A DNA stretch of 64,000 bases from Okapia johnstoni (GCA_024291935.2 CM044309.1:1426001-1490000), one strand, 5' to 3'. Counted from the stretch's first letter, positions 20,587 to 31,417 are shown. The notes: generated from the sequence alone by a model not told the origin. Program-made: numbers and translations.

Positions 20587-22786
20587 CAGACCTACATACA
20601 GGTTCCTCAGGAGACAGGTAGGGTGGTCTGGTATTCCCATCGCTTTTAAGGATGTTCCACAGTTTTTTGTGATCTGCACAATAAAAGGCTTTAGTGTAGT
20701 CAATAAAGCAGAAGTAGATGTTTTCCTGGAGTAGTTCTTTTTCTATCATCCAATAGATGTTGGCACTTTGATTTCTGGTTCCTCTGCCTTTTCTAAATCC
20801 AGCTTGTACGTCTGGAAGTTCTCAGTTCACATAGTGTTAAAGCCTAGCTTGAAGGATTTTGAACATTACCTTGTTAGTGTGTGAAATGAATGCAGTTGTA
20901 TGGTACTTTGAACATTCCTTGGTATTGCCTTTCTTTGAGATTGAAATGAAAACTGAACTTTCCCAGTCCTGTGGCCATTGTTCAGTTTTCCAAATTTGCT
21001 TGCATATTGAGTGCAGCACTTTAACAGCATCATCTTTTACGATTTGAAATAGCTCAGCTGAAATTCCATCACCTCCACCAGATTTGTTCGTTGTGATGCT
21101 TCCTAAGGCCCACTTGACTTCTCACTCCAGGATGTCTGACTGTAGATTAATGACCACACTGTCATGGTTATCCAAGTCATTAAGATCTTTTTTATACAGT
21201 TTATTTGTGTATTCTTGCCACCTTTTCTTGACCTCTACTGCTTCTGTTAGGTCCTTGCCGTTTCTGTCTTTTATTGTGCCCATCTTTGCTTGAAATGTTC
21301 CCTTGGTATCTCCAGTTTTCTTGACGTGATCTCTAGCTTTTCCCATTCTGTTGTTTTCCTCTATTTCTTTGCCTTGTTCATTTAATAAGGCTTTCTGTCT
21401 TTGGAACTCTGCATTCAGTTGGGTATGTCTTTCCTTTTCTCCTTTGCCTTTCACTTCTCTTTTCTCAGCTAATTGTAAGGCCTCCTCAGTTAACCACCTG
21501 CCTTCCTGAATTTCTTTTTCTTGAAGATGGCTTTAGTCAGCACCTTCTGTACATGAGCCTCCATCCATAGTTCTTCAGACACTCTATCTACCAGATCTAA
21601 TCCCTGAATCTGCTTGTCGCCTCTGCTGTACAATCATAAGGGATTTGTTTTAGGTCATACCTTAATGGTCTAGTGGGTTCCCCTACTTTCTTCAATTTAA
21701 GCCTGAATTTTGCAATAGGAGTTCATTATTTGAGCCATAGTCAGCTCTAGGTCTTGTTTTTGCAAACTTTATAGAGCTTCTCCATCTTCATTTGCAAAGA
21801 ATATATAATCAGTTTGATTTCATTATTGATGATCCAGTGATGACCATGTGTAGTGTCATCTCTTGTGTTGTTGGAAGAGGGTGTTTGCTATGACCAGTGT
21901 GTTCTCATGGCAAAACCCTGTTAGCCTTTGCCCCGTTTCATATTGTACTCCAAGGCCAAACTCGCCTGTTATTCCAGATATCTCTTGACTTCCTACTTTG
22001 AATTCCAATTCCCTATGATGAAAAGATATCTTTTTTTGGTGTTAGTTGTAGAAGGTGTTGTAGGTCTTCATAGAACTGTTCAGTGTCAGCTACTTTGGCA
22101 TTAGTGGTTGGGGCATAGACTTGGATTACTGTGATTTTGCATGGTTTGCCTTGGAAAGGAACCGAGATCATTCTTTTGTTTTTGAGATTGCACCCAAGTA
22201 CTGCATTTCGAACTTTTTTGTCGACTTTGAGGGCTACTCCATTTCTTCTAAGGGATTCTTGCCCACAGTAGTAGATATAATGGCCATGAATTAAATTCCC
22301 CCCTTCTCATCCATTTTAGTTCACTGATTCCTAAAGTATTGATGTTCACTCTTGCCATGTCCTGCTTGACCACATCCAGTTTACCTTGATTCATGGATCT
22401 AACATTCCAGGTTTCTGTGCAGTATTGTTTACATCATCGGACTTCACTTTCATCAGACACAGCCACAGCTGAGCGTCATTTCCACTCTGGCCCAGCCTCT
22501 TCATTCTGTCTGCAGCTATTTCTCTGCTCTTCCCCAGTAGCATATTGGACCCCTACTGACTTGCGGGGCTCAGCTTTTGGTGTCCTATCTTTTTTGCCTT
22601 TTCATACTGTTAATGGGATTCTTGAGGCAGAACCCCTGAGTGGTTTGCCATTGCCTACGCCAGTGGACCACATTTTGTCAGAACTCTCTCCACCATGACC
22701 CGTCCGTCTTGGGTGGCCGTGCATGGCACGGCTCGTAGCTTCATTGTGTTACAGAAGGCTGTGATCCACGCGATCATTTTGGTTAG
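20587..22786 (-). mobile_element. BovB LINE, 5' half only, minus strand
   Basis: It starts abruptly inside the RT region (CTACATACAGGTTCCTCAGGAG) and runs to the BovB 5' end. It therefore covers the N-terminal endonuclease part and the linker before the RT, but lacks the C-terminus and the 3' terminus. Frames such as the 110-codon one ending at 21122 (AEFQRQKALLNEQGKEIEENNRMGKARD) match the BovB linker region. Losing the 3' end is not what target-primed insertion gives, so a deletion or rearrangement removed it. Many frameshifts are present. Confidence 0.92.
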
Positions 22787-23340
22787 CTCTCTATGATTGT
22801 GTTTTTCATTCTGGAGTCTGTGGGATTGTAGTTCTTGCTTCTTCTATCTGAGATTCCACATATATGTGATACCATATGGTATTTATCTTTCTCTTTCGTA
22901 CTTACTTTACTTACTGTAATAATCTGTAGGTCTATCCAGGTTGCTAGAAATGGCATTATTTCATTCTTTTTTATGGCTGAGTAGTATCCCACTACAAACA
23001 CATTTTCTTTATCCATTCATCTGTCAATGGACATTGTTTTGCTTTCATGTCCGTGTTATGGTAAATAGTGCCCCTATGAACACTGGGGTGAATATATCAT
23101 TTCACATTATAGTTTTTTTCTGACTATATGCCCAGGAATGGGATTGCAGGATCATATGGAAACTCTGCTTATTTTTTTTGAGGAACCTCCATACTCTTTT
23201 CCAAAATAGCTGTACAAATTTACATTCCTACTAACAGTGTAAGATGGTTCATTTTCCTCCACACCGTCTTCAGCATTTGTTACTTGTAGACTTTAATGAT
23301 AGTCATTATAGCTGGTGTGTGATGGTACCTTATTATAGTT
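22787..23340 (-). mobile_element. L1 ORF2 C-terminus and 3' UTR start, minus strand
   Basis: The minus strand at 23016-22783 encodes YSAIKKNEIMPFLATWIDLQ, followed by KEKDKYHM and HICGI, the hallmark L1 ORF2 C-terminus. The antisense GCATTATTTCATTCTTTTTTATGGCTGAGTAGTAT block continues upstream. It abuts the BovB 5' end directly. Confidence 0.9.
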
Positions 23341-23758
23341 TTCAAAAATAATTTTTTTGGTATAGTTGATTTACCATGTTGTGTTAGTTTCAGGGGTACA
23401 GCGTAATGAATGAGTTACACACATAGCCACTCATTTTTTAGATTCTTTTCCCATAGCAGCTTTACAGAATATGGAGTAGAGCTCCCTGTCCTATACGGTA
23501 GGTTCTTATTAGTTATGTGTTTTATAGATAGTAGTGTTATGTGTCAGTCCTAGTCTCCCATCTCCCAGTTTATCCCCCTCCCTTCTACGTCTGTTTTGTA
23601 ACTAAGCTCATTTGTACCCCTTTTCAGATTTCACATATAACAGATATCATGATATTTGTCTCTGTGTGTCTGACTCTTTTCACTCAGTATGATAATCTCT
23701 AGGTCCATCCACATTGCTGCTAATGGATTTTGTGATATCATAATTTTATTTGGAGCAG
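23341..23758 (-). mobile_element. L1 3' end, minus strand
   Basis: A second L1 copy: GGTATAGTTGATTTACCATG, GTTAGTTTCAGGGGTACAGC and CTCCCTGTCCTATACGGTAGG. It runs into TTTCACTCAGTATGATAATCTCTAGG, the antisense artiodactyl L1 3' UTR. Confidence 0.88.
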
Positions 23759-24326
23759 TGTTGAAGACTAGTTAAACTTGAAATGACTGAGATAGTATTA
23801 ATTGGAAAGTATAAATTTCCTTGTTACTCAGTGGAATGTGGCTCATTGGAAGGATTAGATTTGCTTTCATTTTCCCATATTGTAGTAATAGAGATTTATT
23901 TTGTGATCCCGCTATGTTAGCCTAATTGATTTGGGTTTAATTTTGAAACCACTATGTTCTCTGTCAGTGACATTTTGATAGCTAGCCTATATCTCTAGTG
24001 CCTAGTATCAGTTTCAACTGTCCATGAACAAACATTTCTCTCTTGAGCTACAGTCAGTCTTTTGAGTACCTCCAAATGATCGCCTATTTCTTAGGGTGCT
24101 CGAAAGTTCTTCACCTTAAATAACAATCTATGATGTTTTTGAGAATACGTGTCTCTTTTCAGTTGTCAGCAAATTCTGATTAAACAGCCTTTTATTCCCT
24201 TTTAAAAATGATTTCTTTCCTCACTAGTTTTCAAGTGGCTTTTCCTCACCCACCCCTTGCCTGCAGCCCCAGGTGAATTTTGCATGCGCCATCTTGTCTG
24301 TTTGCTGGACTTTCTAGTGTCCTTCC
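23759..24326. other. Unique DNA, no gene seen
   Basis: About 570 bp of ordinary composition between L1 and a SINE. Nothing is recognised. Confidence 0.45.
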
Positions 24327-24534
24327 AGGCTTCCCAGGTGGCACAGTGGTAGCGAATTTGTCTGCTAATGCAGGAAATGCAGGAGATGTGGGTTTGATCC
24401 CTGAGTCAGGAAGATGCCCTGAAGTAGGAGATGACAACCCACTCTAATATTGTTGCCTGCAAAATTCCATGGACTGAGGAGCCTGGTGGGCTGCAGTCCA
24501 GGGGGTCACAGAGAGTGAACACGACTGAGCACGC
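24327..24534 (+). mobile_element. Bov-tA SINE, plus strand
   Basis: The head AGGCTTCCCAGGTGGCACAG carries a small duplication of the AATGCAGGA motif (24369-24386). A typical body follows, ending GAGTGAACACGACTGAGCACG. No TSD was identified. The base changes suggest an older copy. Confidence 0.92.
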
Positions 24535-25284
24535 TGCCTGAGAGGAGGAGAGTGATTGTCCCTCAGTCTGTTGAAAACCATTCTCTGAAGGTTAGAGATG
24601 ATTCCTGTAACAAAGCCTAGAAATGGTAAGGCTGCCAGCATGCTGGTGCCTGAGGAGAGAGCTCAGGCCTCCTTGGGCCAGGTTGGGAGGGACGCCGAGA
24701 AGCTGTCTGCCTCCTGGTCATTGTGCCTTAGCTGACAGATGTTCCAAAGATGGAAATTTTTGCGATAAATAGCTAAGCAATTGGCTTAGTATCTGCATGT
24801 CATTTTCTAATTTAATGCTTGCTGTTTATATTTTTATGTTAATAACTATGCCTATAATCTTCTGGTAAATATATTTAAATAGAACATGTCCTATGTGCTT
24901 TGGTTATTGTTACAGTTTCTGTTGGAGGCTAGGAGTTCATGGAAGGCTATCTTGACATGCAGCTACAATTCTCTATTATATTTATTGTATGCCATCGTCT
25001 ATAGTATTCTGTTTCATGATAATGCAATTGAAAGGGCTTTAGATAGAAGACTGTATTTTGGTTATAATTTTGCTGTTAAATAAAAAGTATTTCTCTTTTG
25101 GGGGGCTTTAAGTTCACAATGTTAAACAATAAAACAATATGTTAGATAAAATAATTTCAAAGTTTCTATCCAGTGTTGTCAATCTATTAATTTCCCTTAT
25201 TTTAAGGAAGTGATGAAGAATAAAAAAAGATCTACATACAGTTTAATTCTGTACAAAACGTTTCTTACAACTCACATATGTTGG
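24535..25284. other. Unique DNA, no gene seen
   Basis: About 750 bp, AT-rich after 24750. A 65-codon plus frame (24886-25083) is hydrophobic and has no known relative. No gene is called. Confidence 0.45.
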
Positions 25285-25791
25285 TCAGTTCAGTTCAGTT
25301 CAGTCACTCAGTTGTGTCCGACTCTTTGCGACCCCAGGAACTGCAGCAGGCCAGGCCTCCCTGTCCATCACCAACTCACAGAGTTTACCCAAACCCATGT
25401 CCATCGAGTCGGTGATGCCATCCAACCATCTCATCCTCTTTCGTCCCCTTCTCCTCCTGTCTTAAATCCTTCCCAGCATCAGCGTCTTTTCCAATGAGTC
25501 AGCTCTTCGCATCAGGTGGCCGAAGTACTGGAGTTTCAGCTTCACCATCAGTCCTTCCAATGAACACCCACCAGGACTGATCTCCTTTAGGATGGACTGG
25601 TTGGATCTCCTTGCAGTCCGAGGGACTCTCAAGAGTCTTCTCCAACACCACAGTTCAAAAGCATCAATTCTTCGGCGCTCAGATTTCTTTATAGTCCAAC
25701 TCTCACATCCATACATGACCACTGGAAAAATCATAGCCTTGACTAGATGGACCTTTGTTGGCAAAGTAATGTCTCTGCTTTTTAATATGCT
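25285..25791 (-). mobile_element. BovB LINE 3' end, minus strand
   Basis: Opens with the (CAGTT)n-type BovB tail and extends 507 bp into the ORF2 C-terminus. The minus frame 25764-25462 reads [27 protein letters not shown]. It stops at TTTTTAATATGCT, a truncation point inside ORF2. Confidence 0.95.
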
Positions 25792-26843
25792 ACTGACATT
25801 TATGAAGGAATTGTGTTGATGAGATTTTGACTATTTCTTATCTCTGTAACTTTAAATGGAATCTTGATGAAATTACTGAGGTATTTTTCATTATAAAGAT
25901 GGAAACATTTTTCTATACAATAACTAGCACTTCAAATAAATTTAGAAATACCACAAATGAATAAATGTAAAATTAAATTATCCTTGAACTTCAGGCATAT
26001 AATGTAATTTAATTTTGTTGTATGATAGGAATGCCTCATTTTTATTCACATAGAATAATAGAAAAATAAACTAGTGGAGACAGTAGAATACTTTGGAGAG
26101 AAAATAGTCAATTTAAGTGCAAATAACTAAGAAACATTATTGATAGGTGTGAAAAACAAAAGAAAAATTGACCTCATTTTGGTGATTATTGTGAAAGGTA
26201 ATATATTTGTTTAAGGAAAAGGTATCTAAATATCTAGATTTTTTTCAGATTAAAAGTATGACTTAAATGTTTTGTGATATTTGATTACATTTGAGATTTC
26301 ACTTAATATGAAATTACCGAACTAATAGCTGAGCATAATTGAAGCACATTATCTTGGAAACCACTAAAAATAATTATCGTTTTTATAGGGTAAAGACTAG
26401 AATTAGATTTTCAATATTTTCCTTTGGCAGAACAGAATTCCATTAGAGGTAATTTACATATTTTTTTAGCTAGAAATTCTTTTTCTCCCCAAAATATTGT
26501 ATGTAAGACTGTAATTTATGATAGATTTAAAAATTGATTACAATGATGCTTGTGGGCCCGATTCCCTTGGCCATTTAGTTTTCTTCCTTTTTTTCACCCA
26601 ATAGACTCGTTACACATCCCAGAACCCTGGGCTTCAGGAGAGCAGTTTGAAAATCAATACCTTACTGTGTAAAGTAATTCTATGTTAGTACATAAATGGC
26701 AACATTAGTTTGTTACAACATGACCAATATTTAAGAATGAGAGACATTATTGTTGAAATTTCTTCTTTTATGTATATGGAATTCAAATAATTGTTGCCTT
26801 ATTAATAGGTACTAAGTCTTTATATCTCAAAGAGATTGGCCTG
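25792..26843. other. Unique AT-rich DNA, no gene seen
   Basis: About 1 kb of AT-rich DNA without open frames above 60 codons or recognised repeats. Confidence 0.5.
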
Positions 26844-26855
26844 TGAAAGAAGGGT

Positions 26856-27076
26856 GTGTGCATGCATGCTAAGTCACTTCAGTTGTGTCTGACTCTTTGT
26901 GAACCTATGGGCTATAGCCCACCAGGCTCTTCTGTCCATGGGATTCTTCAGACAAGGAGTGGGTTGCCATACTCTCCTCCAGGGAATCTACCTGAACCAG
27001 GGATCAGACCCGCATCTCTTAGGTCTAACCTGCATTGGTGGGTGGGTTCTTTACCGCTAGCACCACCTCGGAAGCC
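26856..27076 (-). mobile_element. Bov-tA SINE, minus strand, with 12-bp TSD
   Basis: Antisense Bov-tA from GTGTGCATGCATGCTAAGTC to the inverted head ACCGCTAGCACCACCTCGG. Exact TSD TGAAAGAAGGGT lies at 26844-26855 and 27077-27088. A 13-bp extra patch (CTTAGGTCTAACC, near 27018) interrupts the body. Confidence 0.96.
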
Positions 27077-27088
27077 TGAAAGAAGGGT

Positions 27089-27789
27089 AGTCAACTTTAA
27101 AATGGTGTTCCGGATCACCTAGAAATAATTAAATTAACTAGGGAGTTTATATATAAGAAATCAATGGGTATCTTCAAACGAATGAAGTAAAATATTGCTT
27201 GTAAGCCTGTTCAGATTGCTACACTGAAGTTCTGTCTAGAGTCAGATATTTGTGAAAAGCACAATACTATTGATTTATCAAATAGTAGGAAACATACTTT
27301 GTTTTGATGATTTTTATTGAATCTTTTCACTTTTGAAAGGTTTAAAGTGACTGGAGTGTCAGATGTGGATGGTTCTCTGGATGTTAATGAACTCTTCATA
27401 TTTGCTCAGATGAGGTTAGCAGTGGCTGGAAATCTCTCCAACACATTTTATGGCATTTATATAATGTGTTTGTCTTTGCAGAATGTTTACCACCGAGCAT
27501 CTTCCTAAGAAGCAGTTGATAAATATTTGAATGACAGGACACAGAGCTACTAGGCTGACAGATGTTTCTGATGGCAGGCTCAATATAGCAAAAGCTGACT
27601 TGTCATGGTTTACGGGCTTTCGTAGCTTCCTCAGTTTTCTGTCGCCCTTAGTCATAAACACTGTGCCATCTCCTCTGAGTATGTAATCTCAGATTCACCT
27701 CACCTTTTTCTCATGTCATATTCCAGCTGTCAGAGAATCAAGAAAAGTTATTATTTCCCTACTCCGCAGAACCATGGCCATACTTTTGC
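27089..27789. other. Unique DNA with a small exon-like frame
   Basis: About 700 bp without a recognised repeat. It contains the EF-hand-like frame described separately. Two pyrimidine-rich stretches ending in AG (near 27340 and 27480) could be splice acceptors. Without comparison this remains unassigned. Confidence 0.4.
27317..27508 (+). other. Small open frame with an EF-hand-like segment (speculative)
   Basis: The frame has 63 codons. Residues from FERFKVTG through SDVDGSLDVNELFIF resemble the helix-loop-helix of an EF-hand calcium site. Acidic or polar residues fall at loop positions 3, 5, 7 and 9, glycine at 6, a hydrophobic residue at 8 and glutamate at 12, but loop position 1 is valine. 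A pyrimidine-rich run ending in AAAG precedes the motif and a weak GAG/GTTAGC donor-like site follows at 27413. Chance resemblance is likely, and I do not call a gene. Confidence 0.15.
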
Positions 27790-28140
27790 TTTTTTGAATT
27801 TAATTTTATTTATTGTTTTATTTTTTGACTGCTGGCTCTTTGTTGCTTTGTGGGCTTTCCTCTAGGCGCAGCAAGCAGGGACCCTTCTCTAGTGGCGCGT
27901 GCGTCTCACTGCAGTAGCTTCTCCTGTTGCAGAGCACGGCTTCTGGGCCGCTCAGGCTTCAGTAGCTGCGGCACGTGGGCTCCTTAGTCGCAGCTCCCAG
28001 GCTCCAGAGCACAGCACACGGGCTGTGGCACATGGGCTTCGTTGCTCTGCAGTATGTGGGTTCTTCCTGGACCATGGGTCAAACCCATGTCTCTTGCATT
28101 GGAAGATGGCGTCTTTACCCCTGAGCCACCAGGGAAGCCC
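27790..28140 (-). mobile_element. CHR-type tRNA SINE (CHR-2-like), minus strand
   Basis: Starts with a T-rich stretch (the inverted A tail). GCAGTAGCTTCTCCTGTTGC, CACGGCTTCTGGGCCGC, GTAGCTGCGGCACGTGGGC and TTCCTGGACCATGGGTCAAACC follow. It ends in the inverted head TGAGCCACCAGGGAAGCCC. This matches the cetartiodactyl CHR SINE group, here GC-rich and about 350 bp. A plus frame of 81 codons across it is not a protein. Confidence 0.85.
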
Positions 28141-28496
28141 ATGACCTAACTTTTCAACCAAAACCTCCATGCCCTTGAATCTGAACTGGGTTATCTAGGG
28201 GAAACTGGGAAAAGGCCTGTTGGTCCTCAGATTAGCTTGTTTTTCTAGAATGGCAAAAACAGCGTCACCCGCTAACTGGAACAGTTTCGCCTTTGGTAAT
28301 GACATTACATGGGACATCACAAATCCTTGAAAACATTCAAGGTAGTTTCATATTATAAAAATTGCCCAAGCTTCAGAGAAGTTCTCATGTAGATACTTGT
28401 GTTTGTGAGCTAATGGTGTAATTGCATCATGCTAGGAACTGCTAGAGAAAAACCAAACAAGTTCTCTCATTTTAGCAGTTTATAGATAATGGGGGA
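28141..28496. other. Unique DNA, no gene seen
   Basis: About 350 bp of ordinary composition between a CHR SINE and a MIR. Nothing is recognised. Confidence 0.45.
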
Positions 28497-28715
28497 GGCA
28501 GTGCTGTGTTTTGGTTAAGAAAACAGATTCTAGACCCAGACTGCCTGAGTTCAAGTCTGTCACTGTGCAGCGTTGGGCAAGTTACTTAACTTTTCTACCC
28601 CTTGATTTCCATATGTCTTAAATGAGGGTTATGAAAATCACCATCTCATGGAGTTGTGAGAATTAAGTGAATTACTGTAGGTAAGACTTTGTCCCTGATA
28701 CTTGCTAAGCACTGT
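28497..28715 (+). mobile_element. MIR SINE, plus strand, nearly full length
   Basis: Clear MIR: GTTTTGGTTAAGAAAACAGATTCTAGACCCAGACTGCCTGAGTTCAAG, then GGGCAAGTTACTTAAC and TTGTGAGAATTAAGTGAAT, and GCTAAGCACTG at the end. It is one of the best preserved MIR copies here. Confidence 0.9.
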
Positions 28716-28850
28716 GTTCTTGCTGTTATCTTTAGTTGGCAGGGCATTTCTTTGTCTGCTTTTCTCCATTTGGGGCTCATCGAGCTGAACTACAGAAATA
28801 ATAAGGTAAAAACTGCCTCTACCAGTATTTATTTGTGCCAGTTGATATAC

Positions 28851-28851
<1 letters not shown>

Positions 28852-28891
<40 letters not shown>
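28852..28891. repeat. (TG)n microsatellite
   Basis: About 20 uninterrupted TG units. The antisense frame with repeated TH residues is an artefact of this run. Confidence 0.98.
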
Positions 28892-28972
28892 GCATATGAA
28901 AGAAAAGGAGCTGAAAATGAAGCCAGTGTTTGGAATCTGTTTCCAAGCAGGCAAATGAACTTGGTTTGAATT

Positions 28973-29276
28973 GAATTCAGTTCAGTTCAGTTCAGTCCCT
29001 CAGTCATGTCCGACTCGTTGCGACCCCATGGACTGCAGCACACCAGGCCTCCCTGTCCATCACCAACTCCTGGAGCTTACTCAAACTCATGTCCATTGAG
29101 TTGGTGATGCCATCCAACCATCTTATCCTCTGTCGTCCCCTTCTCCTCCTGCCCTCAATCTTTCCCAGCATTGGGGTCTTTTCAAATGAGTCAGTTCTTC
29201 GCATCAGGTGGCCAAAGTATTGGAGTTTCAGCTTCAGCATCAGTCCTTCCAATGGATATTCAGGACTGATTTCCTG
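28973..29276 (-). mobile_element. BovB LINE 3' end, minus strand, with TSD
   Basis: Starts with four (TTCAG)-type tail units and extends 304 bp to GGATATTCAGGACTGATTTCC. Exact TSD GGTTTGAATT lies at 28963-28972 and 29277-29286. The minus frame [21 protein letters not shown] is the ORF2 C-terminus. Confidence 0.97.
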
Positions 29277-29286
29277 GGTTTGAATT

Positions 29287-30175
29287 AGCCGTGTTTAAAG
29301 ACTTAGCAGAACGACTGCTGTTAGTAAGATGTGGAAAGGTGCCCGGCAAGAGGTGATGGTCAGAAGCTGAGAGGACTCTTGAGCAGGACCTTGTGAATAT
29401 CAAACAGAGTTACTTCGGAGTGTTTCAGAAGAGCTTCTAAAGGCTGACTTTATTGATTTACTATCACTTTTTCTATTTCACTCTAGTCTACTTGCCTAGT
29501 TCAAGTAAATCAATACCCTTTTAACACTGGGCGCTTAAACAAACAAACGAAAAAGAAACCCATTTAGTAAGTGTAGGCCCAAATAGGAAAACCTAAGAAT
29601 GAGTCCTTCCCGGGCCCCGTTCTGCCGCTTCTGGCTCCGGCGTGACTCTCAGGAATAAGGCGTTCTGTCCCTGGTCGTAGATGAGTTGGGCAGCTCCAGT
29701 GCGGACGGCTTCCCCTGGACCGTGATTGAGTGGCTTGGATCCTCATCTTGCTAGTCCTAGGAGAGTTGGAGAAGGGTCCATTCTGAGGTATGGATGATAC
29801 CACCTGTAGCAAACTACAGCTCAGACCTTTTGGAGCTTTTTCCCCTGTTGCGTTCTCACGAACTTCTGCCTGTCACAGCAGAGGCAAAATCTCACTAGTT
29901 CTTGTCTCCCCAGCCTGTCATAATGAACTTATGTCTCATTGGTTTATTTCCCCCTAGTGCGCAGACAAAGAGGGACCTCAACCACTTTAATAAATCAGAC
30001 TATAGTAGATTCTTATGATTGGCTTCTGTTATCTAGGTGTTTTCAGGAACACTGAATTAGAGAGTAGGGATCATTGCCCCGGGGGAAATACAGGGTTAGA
30101 TGCCGGTGAGCCTGTAGTGACAACATTTTCATCAACCAGTCCGTGCGTAACCTTCTTTTGTACGTGTTTCTGTTT
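29287..30175. other. Unique DNA, no gene seen
   Basis: About 890 bp. A modest GC rise with CpGs lies at about 29600-29760. Frames of 75-82 codons show no family. No repeat is recognised. Confidence 0.4.
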
Positions 30176-30661
30176 TCAGACACCTTATTTAATATATATT
30201 CTTGATTCATCAGCAGCGAGCTTGCAGCCGGTAGCTCTGTGACTGTGGCCTGCAGGAAGCTTATCCAGCGCAGGTATTTTCTCCATGAGACGTATCACAG
30301 CCTTGCTGTGCTTGGTCAGAACCATTAGGCAGCAGCTCAGCACTGTGCTCGGGGCCACTTTCAACAGGGACACGACCAACAGAAAGCGCAAGGTGTGAAA
30401 AATGCGGCACTAAATACACTTGGGAAGGACACTTGTTTAAAAGGACACCGTTTACACTGGGAGAATTAAAACAGGGAGGCAGAGTGCCTCTCCGCCTTCC
30501 ACGCGGAACCTGCGCAGAGGACGCATTTCTCACCGCTCTCCTGTGTCCATGTTGGAGTTACCGCGAAAGCTCCGTATATATGCATTTGGGGGTTACAAAT
30601 AAATTGTGAGCAAGTGGGCAAATTTGCATATACAGAATCTGCGAATGATGAAGACTTACTG
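30176..30661 (-). mobile_element. Tigger-type DNA transposon remnant, minus strand
   Basis: The right end read in reverse complement is CAGTAAGTCTTCATCATTCG, followed by GCAGATTCTGTATATGCAAA, a Tigger-like terminal inverted repeat next to a TA. The minus strand near 30345-30190 encodes SKAVIRLMEKIPALDKLPAG followed by HSHRATGCKLAADESRIYIK. This resembles the N-terminal helix-turn-helix DNA-binding segment of Tigger/pogo transposases (pattern K..VI.L.EKG.S...A....V.ES.I..I.K). It lacks the catalytic region and is long dead. Confidence 0.7.
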
Positions 30662-30884
30662 TATTTTTCAGGTGGGTACAAAGTTACTTTGATTCAAGAA
30701 ACTTGTTTGATTCTAAACATGCCCACTACTTGAATCTTTAGCATTTAGAATGGCTTTAGCTCCTCTTTTTACCAAAGGCAGATAAACTAGCTGCAGTAGT
30801 TCCCATACACTGCCGCATTAAATTAAAAAAAAAAGTTGAATCTCAGTTCTCCAACTTAAATTGTCCACCCCCGCCCCCTGCCCC

Positions 30885-31005
30885 CAGAGTAGCTTTACAA
30901 ATCTTGTCTGCAATCTGACACAGAGTAGGGGCGGGGCCTGCAGTCTGACACGGAGTAGGGGCGGGGCCTGCAGTCTGACACGGAGTAGGGGCGGGTCCTC
31001 CCCTT
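30885..31005. repeat. GC-box minisatellite, 30-bp unit, three copies
   Basis: Three head-to-tail copies of a 30-bp unit contain TCTGACACGGAGTAGGGGCG and GGGCCTGCAG (first unit TCTGACACAGAG). Each carries GGGGCGGGG or GGGGCGGGT, a match to Sp1/KLF GC boxes. A CCACCCCCGCCCCCTGCCCCC block lies just upstream at about 30866. The repetitive minus frame reading GPAPTPCQTA is an artefact of the repeat. Confidence 0.85.
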
Positions 31006-31391
31006 TCCCTTAGCGCTCTCACTGGTCGCCTCCACACCGGAGCCTTGGTTTAGGCCCCGTCGGTAATGGGACATGGTGGTGGAGCTGGTCTGGAAGTTTC
31101 TCAGTGGCCTCACGGGCAGGAAGCATGGATACAGAACAGGACTTTGAGGAGCAGACGTGTGGAGTAACTGGTTTCTGGACGATTGTCAGGGCTCTTTGGA
31201 TGACCCAAAGTAACTGGGGACATTTTAGGAGTACCATTTTTTGGTTAATAAAGCTTGTGGACAGTTGGATCATGATAATTTATACTTTAAAAGGATATAT
31301 GGCCTTATTTTGTAGGCCTGTGAATTTATGGGCACTCGGATTACAAAATTCTGATTAAGATGCCATAGAAATCCATGTAATAAAATATCCA
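31006..31391. other. Unassigned DNA downstream of the GC-box repeat
   Basis: GC-rich at first (CpGs at 31013-31070), then ordinary. A plus frame of 84 codons (31104-31358) begins MASRAGSMDTEQDFEEQTCG and contains TGGTTAATAAAGC, an AATAAA signal, at about 31241. I do not recognise a family, and an old LTR or a lost exon are possible. Confidence 0.3.
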
Positions 31392-31417
31392 TCATTTATT
31401 GAATACCTACTGTATGC
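31392..31417 (-). mobile_element. MIR SINE, right part split off by BovB
   Basis: CATTTATTGAATACCTACTGTATGC is the reverse complement of a MIR 3' end. It continues after the BovB insertion at 32695. Confidence 0.6.

Noticed and set aside
27899..28170. Overlapping 72-81 codon frames with Ala/Ser-rich text
   Set aside because: They lie within the GC-rich CHR SINE and read repeat sequence.
28638..28946. 102-codon minus frame with a poly-Thr-His run
   Set aside because: It includes the (TG)n tract and a MIR and is not a gene.
30843..31113. Minus-strand frames repeating GPAPTPCQTA-like text
   Set aside because: They mirror the 30-bp GC-box minisatellite. All frames stay open because 30 is a multiple of three and the unit lacks stops.
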